This document shows, in pieces, positions 1-8,377 of a stretch of 64,000 bases of DNA. The DNA is taken from the NCBI GenBank assembly GCA_021775755.1, contig JAJFHE010000033.1, positions 62,001-126,000 on the forward strand, read 5' to 3'. Every line of letters begins with the position of its first letter. Within the stretch, counting starts at the first letter, position 1. The DNA is from Hyphomicrobiales bacterium. GTDB taxonomy: Bacteria; Pseudomonadota; Alphaproteobacteria; Rhizobiales; JAJFHB01. A program made the position numbers and the translations under genes. The notes under the pieces were generated by a model that saw only the letters and a list, made by a program, of their open reading frames with translations, was not told where the DNA came from and made no database searches.

Positions 1-2
1 CG

Positions 3-254
3 TCAGGCCTCGCCGTCGCCCGCGTCCGTACTGTCGCCCTCGTCATCCGGCGGCGGCCAGTCAAGGCTGTCGGAAATGTCGAAGCTCAGATCATCGGCGA
101 TGGCCGGCCCGTCATGGCCGCCGAGGCGTTCGGGCGGAATGTGAACCCCGCCGTCCCCGCCGCCATCGTCGCCAGTGCCGGCCTCGTCTGGTGTGTCTGT
201 GTCGTCGCCCCGGTCACTGCCCGGTCTCTTAGGGTCGATAAGGATCTGCAGCAT
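3..254 (-). CDS. small acidic hypothetical protein
   Basis: This complete ORF encodes 83 residues, over a quarter of them Asp or Glu, with runs of Gly and Pro and no visible fold. It lies downstream of the NusG-like gene in the leftward phage-type operon, at the window edge. Acidic low-complexity proteins are common at the early/late junction of phages, but no function can be read from the sequence. The 224 bases between it and the NusG-like gene hold no other gene I can support. Codon use matches the GC-rich neighbours. Confidence 0.5.
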   Translation of the reverse strand: MLQILIDPKRPGSDRGDDTDTPDEAGTGDDGGGDGGVHIPPERLGGHDGPAIADDLSFDISDSLDWPPPDDEGDSTDAGDGEA

Positions 255-478
255 GGCGCGGATTCTAGCCTCGCGGAGTCAACGCTTGCAAGCGCAACCT
301 GCGATTAGGGGCGGAGATTGTCGGTGCTCAGAACTCCGGACGCATCTCTCCATAAGCCGTCTAGCGAGCCGTTGGCGGCTCTGGGCCCGGGTCCTCCGCG
401 CCCCACAATCACCCAACTGTTACTTTGGGCGGCTGGCGTCGGATCGAGGATCGTCCGTTTCGAATCAGTGACAAAACG

Positions 479-1180
479 CTAATCGGCAATTTTGAGAATT
501 TCAAGCGGCATCGGCACAACCCTGTCCGATCCGAACAGCCGAACGACCGTTTCGGCCATATTTCCCTTGACCTTTTTCACCGTGACAAAATGTGTCTCGA
601 GCGCCCCCGAAACCACCTCGCAGCGGTCGCCCGCTTCCGGCTTTTTGTCAAGACGCTCGACAAACCGCGCCTGCGAATACTGCATCATCAGCCGCACCAT
701 GGCCCGCGCCTCCACGCTCTGCGGCACCCCGTCAATGCCGACGACGCCGTTCACAAACCGCCGCTGCAGCACGGCGAGCCAGGGCACCGCCCCGGCGTCG
801 AAGCCGATGAACAGATAGCCCGGCAGCAGCGCGAACTCGCGCTCGACCTTGCGCGCGCTCACCCGGCTCACCCGGCACCACTTCTTGCGCAGCGGCAAAA
901 ACACCGTGAACCCGCGCCGCTCCAGAATGTCCCGCGCCGCGAACTCCTTTTGCGCCGTGACCGAGAGCGCATACCACACCGGGACCCCGTCCAGCGCCCG
1001 CCCCGCGCCGCCGCCCGCCGGGCCCCAGTCCTCGGCCCTGGCCCGCGCGTTCACCCGCGCCTCCGCCCGCTCCGCCACAAGCCGCAAATGCGTCGCCACC
1101 GCCCGTTCCGGCCCGCCGTGTGGCGCCACGCCCGCGTATTCCTCGTCATCGCCCGCCATAACCGCCATCATCCCGTTCAT
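479..1180 (-). CDS. NusG/RfaH-family transcription antitermination protein (element-encoded paralogue)
   Basis: The protein has 233 residues. Residues 69-150 read as a NusG N-terminal (NGN) domain: WYAL at the start, a conserved helix and a FLP/GYLF core. Residues 180-230 resemble a KOW domain (PEAGDRCEVVSG, then VRLFGSDRVVPM). The roughly 65-residue N-terminal extension is Arg/Ala-rich and not part of the family. NusG paralogues such as RfaH and LoaP bind RNA polymerase and suppress termination over long operons. Because the gene follows the replication genes in the leftward operon, I infer it licenses late genes to the left of the window, a role like lambda Q. The family call is sure; the role is inferred. 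Confidence 0.85.
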   Translation of the reverse strand: MNGMMAVMAGDDEEYAGVAPHGGPERAVATHLRLVAERAEARVNARARAEDWGPAGGGAGRALDGVPVWYALSVTAQKEFAARDILERRGFTVFLPLRKKWCRVSRVSARKVEREFALLPGYLFIGFDAGAVPWLAVLQRRFVNGVVGIDGVPQSVEARAMVRLMMQYSQARFVERLDKKPEAGDRCEVVSGALETHFVTVKKVKGNMAETVVRLFGSDRVVPMPLEILKIAD

Positions 1181-1222
1181 AACCGCCTCGCATTTAGAAT
1201 TTATCCAACGATATCAATGCTC

Positions 1223-1334
1223 TTGGGAGCATTTGGGAGACTTGGGAGGTAATATGCATAACCTTTCATGCGCGCACCCGCATGCGCATATGAGGGTTAC
1301 CGCACAAAAACCTCCCAACACGCGCAATCCTCCC
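1223..1334. repeat. iteron-like GGGAG repeats, candidate replication origin
   Basis: TTGGGAG occurs at 1223, 1233 and 1243 with an exact 10-bp period. An inverted CTCCCAA is at 1312 and an inverted CTCCC at 1330. Two more GGGAG copies lie at 1365 and 1385. The stretch between 1250 and 1310 is richer in A+T and has a GCATGCGC-type palindrome. It lies in the gap between the D5-type helicase gene and the NusG-like gene. Phage P4-type alpha proteins bind iterons at their origin, so this is a plausible origin; function is inferred. Confidence 0.45.
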
Positions 1335-1413
1335 GTGGCCCTTGATTTCAAAGGCGAATTCACCGGGAGATACGAAGGCGAGCCGGGAGACAAACCGCCC
1401 GGAAAATGCCGCA

Positions 1414-3150
1414 TCAGCCGTCCTCCACACCGGCGGGAGGCCGCTCTTTCGGCTTCCAGAACCGCGGCTCCGCCTCCCAGTTTTCGATGAAATCCCACAC
1501 ATGCCGCGTTAGCTTGATATCGAACCACCACGACACATCCGACTTGCGCGAGCGATAACCGCGCTCACCAAGCGCCCGCCCGAAGCCCTGTATTTTCCAC
1601 TCACGCTCGCCGTTCGCCCGGCACCATGCAACGAACACCCGGTAAAGCTCCGTCGACTGCACGCGCGCACCGTCCTCGTATTCGGTACAGACCTCGAGGA
1701 ACCGGCCGAGCGGATCGCTCTCGGCGCGGAAATCCGACGTCGCGTCCTCGACCTCCTGCGGCAACACCAGCCCGTTGTCGAGAAAGTCGCGCACGCCATC
1801 GAGCAGCCGGTTCAAGATCCCCGACCCTTCCGTCTTGAGCCGCGCCGGCAGTTCCCGGTCGATATCGGCCTTGCCGACGCGTTTCAGCCAGGGCACCAGC
1901 ACGAGGCGGCTCCAAATGCCGTCATCGGTGCCGTCGATGCGCGGCTTGTAGTTGCCGAACATGGTCAGCGTGAACTGAATGCGCAGGTCGAAATACGGCA
2001 GGTTCAGCTCGCGCACCCGCAGCCGTTCCTCGCCCGTTGCCGTCTTGATAAGCCCTTCGGCGAGCTTGGCGCCCCGCTCCGGCTCCGACGTCATCAGCAT
2101 GCGTTTGCCGGCGAGCGCGGCTAGGTCCGGCGTCGGCGCGCCGCCCTGGCGCTGGCGGCCCTGGTCGAGGAAACTTTCCACCGGGATCATCGCCCCGTAG
2201 TCGCCGCCGACATGGTGCCAGGCGCTCAACAGGGTCGACTTGCCGTTGCGCCCCTTGCCGTACCAGAACGCCATTTTGTGGATCGAGACGTCGCCGGTGA
2301 TCGAGACGCCGCCCCAACAGTGCAGGTGCCGCCGCATCTGCGGGTCGGGCTGCATCTGCGCCAGGAACGCGTCGTACCCGGGACACTCCGCGTCCCGGTC
2401 GAAAGCCACCGGCGCCAGTTTGGTGATGCGGTCGGCCCGGTCGTGTTTGGAAAACCGCACCGTATCGCCGCCGTCAGGGTCGACCTTGAACCGGAGCGTC
2501 CCGTTCAGCACGTTGAACGTCCACGCGTCCGCATCAAAATCGTCTACACTCGCCTCAAGGTCGCAGCGCACCAGCCGTTCGATGCAGTTGATGTGGCTGG
2601 CGCCCTGGCTGGTGAGGCCCCATCCGTAAATCTTGTCCGACCAGAACAGCTTCTTCTTGTCGTCGAACATCCAGTCATCGCCGCTCTCCGCGAAGGCCAT
2701 GGCCTCCTTGCGGATCGCCAGCACGGTCGCGTGCACGGCCCGGGCGAACAGTCCGTCCGCCCGCTCGCGGCTCCAGCGCCGCCCGTCCCACGCGAGCCAG
2801 CCCCATTCGGCGCAATAGAGGAAGGCATCGCCGTGCCGCAATACGAAGCGCTGCGCGTTGCCGAGATCGGTCAGCGGCAGCCGCGCGCAGTCGAGATCCC
2901 AGGTTTCAGCCCCAGATGTTTCTCCCTCGGGTGTTTCGCCATCGCCCTTCCCGCCGCCGCCCCCTTTTTCGGAACCGCGAGTGCCCGAAGCTCCCGTTTG
3001 GGAGGTTTTCGGATCTTCCTTATCGGAAGCAGGGGTGCGGGGTGCGGCGCGCGCGGGCTCCGGTGCCGGCACGTCGGGCGCGACCGGCGCGGACGCCGCG
3101 GCGATGCTGGCGAGGATGCGCGCGCGCGGGTCCTGGGTGTTCTCGCTCAT
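1414..3150 (-). CDS. phage/plasmid D5-type DNA primase-helicase (SF3 ATPase)
   Basis: The protein has 578 residues. The first 80 are a low-complexity Pro/Gly/Glu linker. Residues 85-250 match the D5 N-terminal region. Residues 290-420 are an SF3 helicase core: Walker A GKGRNGKST at 298-306, a B-like KRMLMTSEPE at 349-358, sensor FGNYKP near 399-403 and an arginine-finger-like IWSRL at 412-416. The family unwinds DNA at phage and plasmid origins as a hexamer. The start overlaps the primase stop by 4 bp (ATGA), so the two are translated as a coupled pair. Iteron-like repeats lie just downstream. The initial Cys-rich primase module is supplied by the neighbouring gene. Confidence 0.9.
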   Translation of the reverse strand: MSENTQDPRARILASIAAASAPVAPDVPAPEPARAAPRTPASDKEDPKTSQTGASGTRGSEKGGGGGKGDGETPEGETSGAETWDLDCARLPLTDLGNAQRFVLRHGDAFLYCAEWGWLAWDGRRWSRERADGLFARAVHATVLAIRKEAMAFAESGDDWMFDDKKKLFWSDKIYGWGLTSQGASHINCIERLVRCDLEASVDDFDADAWTFNVLNGTLRFKVDPDGGDTVRFSKHDRADRITKLAPVAFDRDAECPGYDAFLAQMQPDPQMRRHLHCWGGVSITGDVSIHKMAFWYGKGRNGKSTLLSAWHHVGGDYGAMIPVESFLDQGRQRQGGAPTPDLAALAGKRMLMTSEPERGAKLAEGLIKTATGEERLRVRELNLPYFDLRIQFTLTMFGNYKPRIDGTDDGIWSRLVLVPWLKRVGKADIDRELPARLKTEGSGILNRLLDGVRDFLDNGLVLPQEVEDATSDFRAESDPLGRFLEVCTEYEDGARVQSTELYRVFVAWCRANGEREWKIQGFGRALGERGYRSRKSDVSWWFDIKLTRHVWDFIENWEAEPRFWKPKERPPAGVEDG

Positions 3151-4331
3151 GGCCCCGCGCCTTTCACAAGGTCGTTGAAATCGCTATCGTCCGGCGCCCA
3201 GGCCGTGTTCACGCACCGCCCCGGCCGCGCCCACCGGGCCGCCGCGCGCGCATGCGCCATCTCGCCGGTAAAGCGGTCGCTGTCGCCGTCGCCGAGCGTC
3301 AGGACATCGACGGCGCTGTCGGGCGGCATCAGCTGCGGCGCCTCCGCGTCCATCAGCGGATAGGGCCCGGGCACGTTCACCGGCCGCGCCCGCCCCAGTT
3401 TGTCGAGCCGCTTGAGCGTCGGGTGCCGCACCGTGGCGAGCGCCTTGCCGCCGAGGTTGCCGAGCGACACCGCCGCCCAGAACGCGCACTGATCGAGCAG
3501 CTGCGCGTCCTCCTCGGCCAGCAGCGCGCCGGCGACGGTCAGCGTCGTTTCGATCCCCTCGCCGATCACCAGCCGTTTCGGCACCAAGGCCCCGCCGAGC
3601 CGGATATGGCCGCCGCGCGCCGACCCGCGCACCTTCTTCGACGGCTCCTGCTCGCCGGTCTCCGGATTCCAGATTTCCGCCTTGCCCGAGCTTGGCCCCT
3701 TAAACCCCTCGATCAGGATGCGCGGATCGATCCAGGTGATATGACAGCCGATGAACCGCCCGGCCCCGTCGCCGATCGCCGCCACCATGGCGGGTCCGGC
3801 ATAGATGCGCGCGAACTTCGCCGGCTCGCCGAGGCGCGCGTAATAGGCCAGCTCGCCGGTGCCGCGAACCCGGCCGCCCGGCAGCGGCTTGACCCCGCGC
3901 CACTTCAGATAGGCTTGCGCGACCGAAAACTCCCGCGCCCCGTCCCATATCTCCCGCGCCCGGCCGATCTCGCGCCGGCGCCAGGGGTTATCCGCATCGT
4001 TCGCCGCCGGCGGCGTGTGGTGGCGCTTGCGCCGCGTCGCGTCCGGTGCCGGCGCCGCGCCCGCCAGCGTTTCCACGGCGGAAAGAAAGTCGCAGGCGTC
4101 GAGATATTCGACCAGCGCGATCGCATCGCCGCCGCCGCCGCCCTTGCGGCAGTGCCAGACGTTCTTGCGCGCGTTGACGGAAAACCGGTCGGTGCCGCCG
4201 CACACCGGGCACGGCCCCACCATCTCAGATCCCGAGCGCCGCAGCTTGATGCCGCGCCGCTCCACTTCGTGGATAACGCTCACCCGCCGCGCCTCGGCGA
4301 CCCGGTCGTCATTGTCGGTGCGCCCGGTCAT
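3147..4331 (-). CDS. CHC2-type zinc-finger, Toprim-domain DNA primase
   Basis: The protein has 394 residues. A zinc ribbon lies at residues 41-61 (C41-x2-C44 ... H60-C61), followed by a helical region and a Toprim-like domain with GEGIETT near 257-263 and acidic clusters LGDGDSD (346-352) and DDSDFND (381-387). This is the layout of phage and plasmid primases that make RNA primers for an SF3 helicase partner. Its stop overlaps the helicase start, so primase and helicase are probably made together. Its own start overlaps the stop of what looks like the tail of a small interrupted gene (LPPLQAQVAA then TGA). Confidence 0.9.
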   Translation of the reverse strand: MTGRTDNDDRVAEARRVSVIHEVERRGIKLRRSGSEMVGPCPVCGGTDRFSVNARKNVWHCRKGGGGGDAIALVEYLDACDFLSAVETLAGAAPAPDATRRKRHHTPPAANDADNPWRRREIGRAREIWDGAREFSVAQAYLKWRGVKPLPGGRVRGTGELAYYARLGEPAKFARIYAGPAMVAAIGDGAGRFIGCHITWIDPRILIEGFKGPSSGKAEIWNPETGEQEPSKKVRGSARGGHIRLGGALVPKRLVIGEGIETTLTVAGALLAEEDAQLLDQCAFWAAVSLGNLGGKALATVRHPTLKRLDKLGRARPVNVPGPYPLMDAEAPQLMPPDSAVDVLTLGDGDSDRFTGEMAHARAAARWARPGRCVNTAWAPDDSDFNDLVKGAGP

Positions 4332-4345
4332 GCCGCCACCTGCGC

Positions 4346-4374
4346 TTGCAAGGGCGGCAGGTTTCGCGGATGAT
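4346..4374 (+). promoter_or_regulatory. candidate promoter for a leaderless mRNA
   Basis: TTGCAA (4346-4351) and GATGAT (4369-4374) are separated by 17 bp. The -10 end is 7 bases before the ATG at 4382, so transcription would begin at or next to the start codon. No Shine-Dalgarno sequence precedes that ATG. The arrangement resembles the promoters at 11927 and 12723, but the -10 match is only fair. Confidence 0.35.
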
Positions 4375-4381
4375 GCGGCCC

Positions 4382-5173
4382 ATGAACTGGGGCAGGATCA
4401 TAGCGGCGACATTCGCCTTTACACTGATCATTGCAGCGATCATCGCCGCCGCCGCGATGAACAGCGCCGAACCGCTTGAGTACTGGCTGCACCGCTATCA
4501 GACGATGCTCACCGGTTTGCTCGCGGTCGCTACCGGTTTGCTCGTCTATTCGGCGGCAGTCGCACAAATCAAACAGAGTCAGCAGCAGGCGCGGGAAAGT
4601 CGCGAGCGCGGGTACTTGATGCACAACCTGTCGACCGCGAAGACCCTTCTTGCCTATGCCCGGAAGTTGAAACACCACACTTACGTCAGGAATGCTCTGC
4701 TTAAAGCTGTCGCCGATTGGCGCGCCGGCGCTAACTACACGCCTGGCGAGTTTGATGTTGAGTTTTTGAAACCGACTACCGTGCCCGACGGTGTGTATGT
4801 TTCTCAGATACGCGTCGCTGGGGCCTGCTACTACGCGGCAGAGCGCACCACGCACACCCAAGACCTCGGCGAGAAAATTACGGAGTACCTTGAAAACTCG
4901 CCAAATGCGTCCGATGCGAGATCCATGCCGCCCGAGCTTCTGAAACTGCTGAACAGATTTAATATGGAGTCGGCGATTATCGCCCTGTACTCCGTGTTCA
5001 TCGACGAAAACGCCCACCTCCTGAAAACATGCCGGGCAGAAGACCCGGCAACCGTGTTCCTGCCGGCAGAATATGTTGGCGAGGTAGCGCAGTTGCACAG
5101 CGTTTCGCGCGAAGACCTTGAGGAATGGCTCTCGAACATGATCCCGGTTACAGATCCCGGCCTGGACGAATAG
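4382..5173 (+). CDS. two-TM membrane protein of unknown function (accessory insertion)
   Basis: From the ATG at 4382 the protein has 263 residues. Hydrophobic helices lie near residues 5-25 and 42-61, followed by a Gln/Arg/Glu-rich stretch likely to form a coiled coil, then an alpha-helical soluble domain. I do not recognise the family. It points against the leftward replication operon and sits between the DNA-binding protein and primase genes, which look as if they once flanked a different small gene. ATGs at 4370 and 4373 are possible, but 4382 fits the promoter spacing. The layout (paired TMs plus a helical cytoplasmic domain) recalls SLATT-like effector proteins; that is inference only. 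Confidence 0.7.
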   Translation: MNWGRIIAATFAFTLIIAAIIAAAAMNSAEPLEYWLHRYQTMLTGLLAVATGLLVYSAAVAQIKQSQQQARESRERGYLMHNLSTAKTLLAYARKLKHHTYVRNALLKAVADWRAGANYTPGEFDVEFLKPTTVPDGVYVSQIRVAGACYYAAERTTHTQDLGEKITEYLENSPNASDARSMPPELLKLLNRFNMESAIIALYSVFIDENAHLLKTCRAEDPATVFLPAEYVGEVAQLHSVSREDLEEWLSNMIPVTDPGLDE

Positions 5174-5214
5174 GCCGCACCACATTCCTTCCCACCGCTC
5201 GATCTCCGCCGCGC

Positions 5215-6072
5215 TCATCCCCCGCCGTCGCCCTCCTGCGCGGCCCAGTCGGTAGCGATCAGGAACACAAATTCGACCTTGTCGACCTTGCGCAAATCGA
5301 CACATTCGATGTTGTCCAGCACATAGGCCCGGAGATCCGCCCGCGTGATCGCCCAGGCGTCGCCGCCCTGCTGCGCCAGTCGCTTCGAGCCGCGCCGGCC
5401 GGCCTTTAGATCTCCGGAGATGCACGCCGCCGTGATTCCCTTGTCGTCGATACCGAGGATCCGCGCGGCGGCGCGCGCCGACAGTGTCTCGCGCGTCGCC
5501 CGCCGAGACAGCCCCAGGCGTTTCGCCCGCACGACGATCGCGGTCGGCGTGCGCGTGAACCCGTGCTCGCGGAACATTTCCGCCGCCTTGTCCGGATCAT
5601 GCAGCGGCGCCCGTTTCATCAGGGCATTCTCCGCCTCGGTCCAGTTCGGTTCTTTCTTGTGCGCCACGGTCAGGCCGAGCTTGCGGGCCCGGTTTGACAG
5701 CCACCAACGCGGCACGCCGAACCGGTCGGCCAACGCGGCCACCTCGCCCTTTTTCTTTCCGTTCAGCTGCGCCCATTCCGCCCGCAGCGTGTCGTCGAAA
5801 TCGGCCGGTACAACTACTTTCTTGCCGCGCTTACTGCCGGTCTTCTTGACGCCGAGTTTATGCGCGAGCGCGTAGACGGCCGTTGTTGTGCGATGATCCG
5901 GCAGATGCAGCAGACACGCGCTCGCCCCGCCCTCGGGAAAGTACTGTCTGACGATCTCGCACTCGGCCTCGGTCCAGAACCTTTTGTGGTGCTTGCCCGG
6001 CACATAGGGTTTTGAGAGTCGCGGCTCGTGCTCCCAGCCTTTCTTGAACGATACGGGCGCCAGCGCGTTCAC
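5215..6072 (-). CDS. Myb/SANT-like helix-turn-helix DNA-binding protein
   Basis: The protein has 285 residues. At least two Trp-anchored helix repeats are visible, beginning WTEAECEIVRQYFPEGG near residue 33 and WTEAENALMKRAP near 142, each followed by a helix ending in KLGV or RLGL. This is typical of Myb/SANT-like domains in phage proteins. A third segment at about residues 195-240 looks like a helix-turn-helix for an excisionase-type domain (AARILGIDDKGITAACISG). The start overlaps the HerA-like stop by 4 bp. It may recognise element DNA, for example in replication or packaging; the target cannot be read from the sequence. Confidence 0.7.
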   Translation of the reverse strand: MNALAPVSFKKGWEHEPRLSKPYVPGKHHKRFWTEAECEIVRQYFPEGGASACLLHLPDHRTTTAVYALAHKLGVKKTGSKRGKKVVVPADFDDTLRAEWAQLNGKKKGEVAALADRFGVPRWWLSNRARKLGLTVAHKKEPNWTEAENALMKRAPLHDPDKAAEMFREHGFTRTPTAIVVRAKRLGLSRRATRETLSARAAARILGIDDKGITAACISGDLKAGRRGSKRLAQQGGDAWAITRADLRAYVLDNIECVDLRKVDKVEFVFLIATDWAAQEGDGGG

Positions 6073-7337
6073 GTTGCCATCCCCCTTTCGATGCGCACCG
6101 CCCTGTCGGCGCCCTCACCTGAAAACTCGACCGCATTGATCCGGTCCAGCATCGCCAGACCGGCGGCCACGTCGGTGCTGTCGATGGACAGATGGCCGGC
6201 GAGATCGGCAACCCTTGCGCCCTCCGGATAGAGCGGCACCAGCGCGCCCCATATGGCGCCTGCAGCGGGAAAAGCGCCGGCGCGAATAAAGTCGCGCACA
6301 GCCCGGGCCCGCGCCACGTCGGCATTTTTGTCCGCCACCGCGGCGCTTTCGCCCGAGGCTTCCTCGAGCGCATCGATGTCGAGGATTTTTGCCGCCTCGC
6401 GAGGATCGAGCACCGCCGGCGCGGCCAATTCCGGCGCCGCGCCGACATGGTGCGTTGCGACCGGCCCAACCCGCAGGATCGCCGGCGAGCGCGAGAATGC
6501 CGGCCCGATCGACACGAAGTCGCCCGGTGCGAGCATCGGCAGCCGGTCGAAGGCACGCGACGCGTCCCATCCGATGGTTTCCGCCGCGCGGCGGATATCC
6601 AGGTCGAGCGTATTGAGCCCGACCATGAAGTTGTGCACCTCCGACGCGACCGACTTTGCCAGGCGCGCCAGGCGCTGCGTCGCAAGCACTCCCGTCAGCC
6701 CACGCTTGCGGCCGCGGCTCATCAGGTCCGTAACCGCACCGATCGCTTCCTTGCGCACCGACATCGGCGCGGGAGATTGCCCGCCATACGGCGCGAACAA
6801 ATGCGCCTCGTCGATCGCCACCATGACCGGGTGCCAGTCGTCACGCGGCGCATCGACCAGCGCCCGCAACATCGCCGCGACAGTCTTCATCTGGCCTTCC
6901 CGGTCCTGGTCCGACAGGTCCACGATGATCGACAGCCTGTGTTTCCGCACACGCGCGGCGACCGTTGCGATCGCGGCGATATCGAGCCGGTGCGCGGCGA
7001 TCAGCTGATGTCCGAACGTCTCGGCAATGCCGGCGAATTCGCCCTCCGGATCAAGCACGATCTGCTGGATCTCCCCGCTCGTTTGCTCGAGCAGGCGCCG
7101 CAGGGTCCACGACTTTCCGGCGCCCGAGGCACCCTGAATCAGCAGACGGCCGTCAAGCAATTTGGGAAGGTCCAGCCCGACCGGTGCCCGCGTGTCCTCC
7201 GCGTCGCCGACATGCACATCGCCCGGGCGCAGCGTTACCGGCTGCACCATGCGCGCCACATTCGGCCCCGACGTCGCCGCATAACCTGCGTTCATCATCG
7301 CCTTCTGAAATTCCTGGTCGCGTTCGCCAATGTTCAT
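6069..7337 (-). CDS. HerA/FtsK-like ATP-binding protein
   Basis: The 422-residue protein starts at the ATG at 7337, which follows a strong GGAGG 8 bases upstream. A Walker A GASGAGKS lies at 69-76, Walker B VMVAIDEAHL at 171-180 and a sensor LATQR at 218-222, the pattern of the HerA/DUF87 hexameric DNA-pumping ATPases. The C-terminal 150 residues include a likely winged-helix segment. In phages such proteins work on DNA translocation or recombination. It begins the replication block of the leftward operon after the accessory cassettes at 7.4-9.4 kb. The ATPase class is sure; the exact role is not. Confidence 0.85.
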   Translation of the reverse strand: MNIGERDQEFQKAMMNAGYAATSGPNVARMVQPVTLRPGDVHVGDAEDTRAPVGLDLPKLLDGRLLIQGASGAGKSWTLRRLLEQTSGEIQQIVLDPEGEFAGIAETFGHQLIAAHRLDIAAIATVAARVRKHRLSIIVDLSDQDREGQMKTVAAMLRALVDAPRDDWHPVMVAIDEAHLFAPYGGQSPAPMSVRKEAIGAVTDLMSRGRKRGLTGVLATQRLARLAKSVASEVHNFMVGLNTLDLDIRRAAETIGWDASRAFDRLPMLAPGDFVSIGPAFSRSPAILRVGPVATHHVGAAPELAAPAVLDPREAAKILDIDALEEASGESAAVADKNADVARARAVRDFIRAGAFPAAGAIWGALVPLYPEGARVADLAGHLSIDSTDVAAGLAMLDRINAVEFSGEGADRAVRIERGMAT

Positions 7338-7354
7338 GGCTTTGCCTCCAAACA

Positions 7355-7412
7355 AATATACGTATTCCGAATATTACCCCTTGAAACGATATACGCTTTT
7401 CCTATATAGAAT
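7355..7412. promoter_or_regulatory. divergent promoter/operator of the toxin-antitoxin pair
   Basis: Rightward, TTGAAA (7381-7386) and TATATA (7403-7408) are 16 bp apart. The ATG of the toxin lies 6 bases after the -10, which predicts a leaderless mRNA. ATATACG-N2-TTCC occurs twice (near 7357 and 7390), and short AT-rich inverted repeats surround the -10. This is a plausible antitoxin operator. It also covers the 5' leader of the leftward HerA-like gene. Confidence 0.5.
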
Positions 7413-7414
7413 AC

Positions 7415-7666
7415 ATGGGCAAGCGGGTTGACTATACGAAACAGGCGATGCGGGACTTGCGACGCATGCCGCGCAACGAAAGCCAGCGCGTCATGGACAA
7501 GATCGACCAATACGCAGAAGACCCCGCCGCGCAGGCGAACAACGTCAAGGCGTTGCGCGGCCGCGACGGTTACCGTCTCCGCGTCGGCGACTGGCGCGTC
7601 ATCTTCGCGGATTCCGACGACACTGTGATTGTCCTTCGGGTACGTCAGCGCGGGAGCGCTTACTAA
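7415..7666 (+). CDS. RelE/HigB-type toxin
   Basis: The 83-residue basic protein has the RelE/ParE fold signature: a first strand (VDYTKQAMRDLRRMP), helices, then ALRGRDGYRLRVGDWRVIF and a C-terminal VLRVRQRG strand. These toxins usually cut mRNA on the ribosome or poison gyrase. The downstream gene 10 bases away is an Xre-type antitoxin, so the order is toxin first, as in higBA. The gene starts at the predicted transcript start. It is part of the rightward accessory block inserted in the leftward operon. Confidence 0.88.
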   Translation: MGKRVDYTKQAMRDLRRMPRNESQRVMDKIDQYAEDPAAQANNVKALRGRDGYRLRVGDWRVIFADSDDTVIVLRVRQRGSAY

Positions 7667-7675
7667 AGAGGAGTA

Positions 7676-8182
7676 ATGAAGATGGTCAGAAAGAAAGCGG
7701 CGGCTAAACAGGAAAATGTAGTGGACCATTGGAAAGAGTTCTTGGCCACGGTTGACGACACGACCAACACCGAACCTGAGACAATCGAAATCACGATCGC
7801 CGGCAGGGACTACATTGCCGTGCCTCGCGAACTGTTTGTTGAGGTGATGGCGAGCGACGTTACAAGAAGAGCTAACGTTTTCACTACCGCTGCAAATGTC
7901 AATTCCGAGAGCGACGATGCCCTGTTCGATACGGCCATGGCCGACGAGGACCGCGAGGCCCTGCCCGCCGTATTCGTGCGCCGACTTATCACCGGCGAAA
8001 GCCGGCCGCTGCGGCTGTGGCGCGAGTACCGCGAGATGACCCAGGTTGAACTGGGCGATGCCGCCGGCGTCCGCCAGGCGACCATCAGCCAGATCGAGCG
8101 CGGCGAGATCGACGGCAAGGCCACGACCCTCAAGGCCCTCGCCGACGCCCTCGGCTGCATCGTCGACGATTTGCTGCCTTGA
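7676..8182 (+). CDS. Xre-family antitoxin
   Basis: The protein has 168 residues and an AGAGGAG ribosome site just before the ATG. Its last 60 residues are a helix-turn-helix of the Xre class (MTQVELGDAAGVRQATISQIERG), and the first 100 are a larger, mostly acidic domain containing IAGRDYIAVPRE, likely the toxin-binding part. Family members neutralise the cognate RelE-like toxin and repress their own promoter. The gene lies 10 bases after the toxin, so the two are cotranscribed. It is longer than typical HigA antitoxins (about 100 residues) because of the N-terminal domain. Confidence 0.85.
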   Translation: MKMVRKKAAAKQENVVDHWKEFLATVDDTTNTEPETIEITIAGRDYIAVPRELFVEVMASDVTRRANVFTTAANVNSESDDALFDTAMADEDREALPAVFVRRLITGESRPLRLWREYREMTQVELGDAAGVRQATISQIERGEIDGKATTLKALADALGCIVDDLLP

Positions 8183-8295
8183 CGTGCGATCCCCCCCGCC
8201 CGCCAGTGTCCGGCCGTGTGTCTCGCCGTGCGCTGGCGCCGGCCGTGTTGTTCTGTTCTCGTTCGGCGAATATCGGGACGTCGGCCAAAGATGCG

Positions 8296-8341
8296 CCACT
8301 ACGTCCGGCAGTGCCGCCCTCACTTGCAATTGACGTAGTGG
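8296..8341. other. 10-bp inverted repeat before the pentapeptide gene
   Basis: CCACTACGTC (8296-8305) and GACGTAGTGG (8332-8341) are a perfect inverted repeat around a 26-base loop. It lies in the 195-base gap between the antitoxin and the pentapeptide gene, about 35 bases before the latter's start. It could be an operator or the stem of a terminator for the toxin-antitoxin mRNA; there is no U-tract, so an operator is favoured. Confidence 0.35.
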
Positions 8342-8377
8342 GGCCGCACACTTCGCTGCAACAACGGGAGCATATCG

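Noticed and set aside
4328-5425. 365-residue minus-strand frame
   Set aside because: Antisense to the two-TM gene and the DNA-binding protein tail; only its two ends look like remnants of a small gene.
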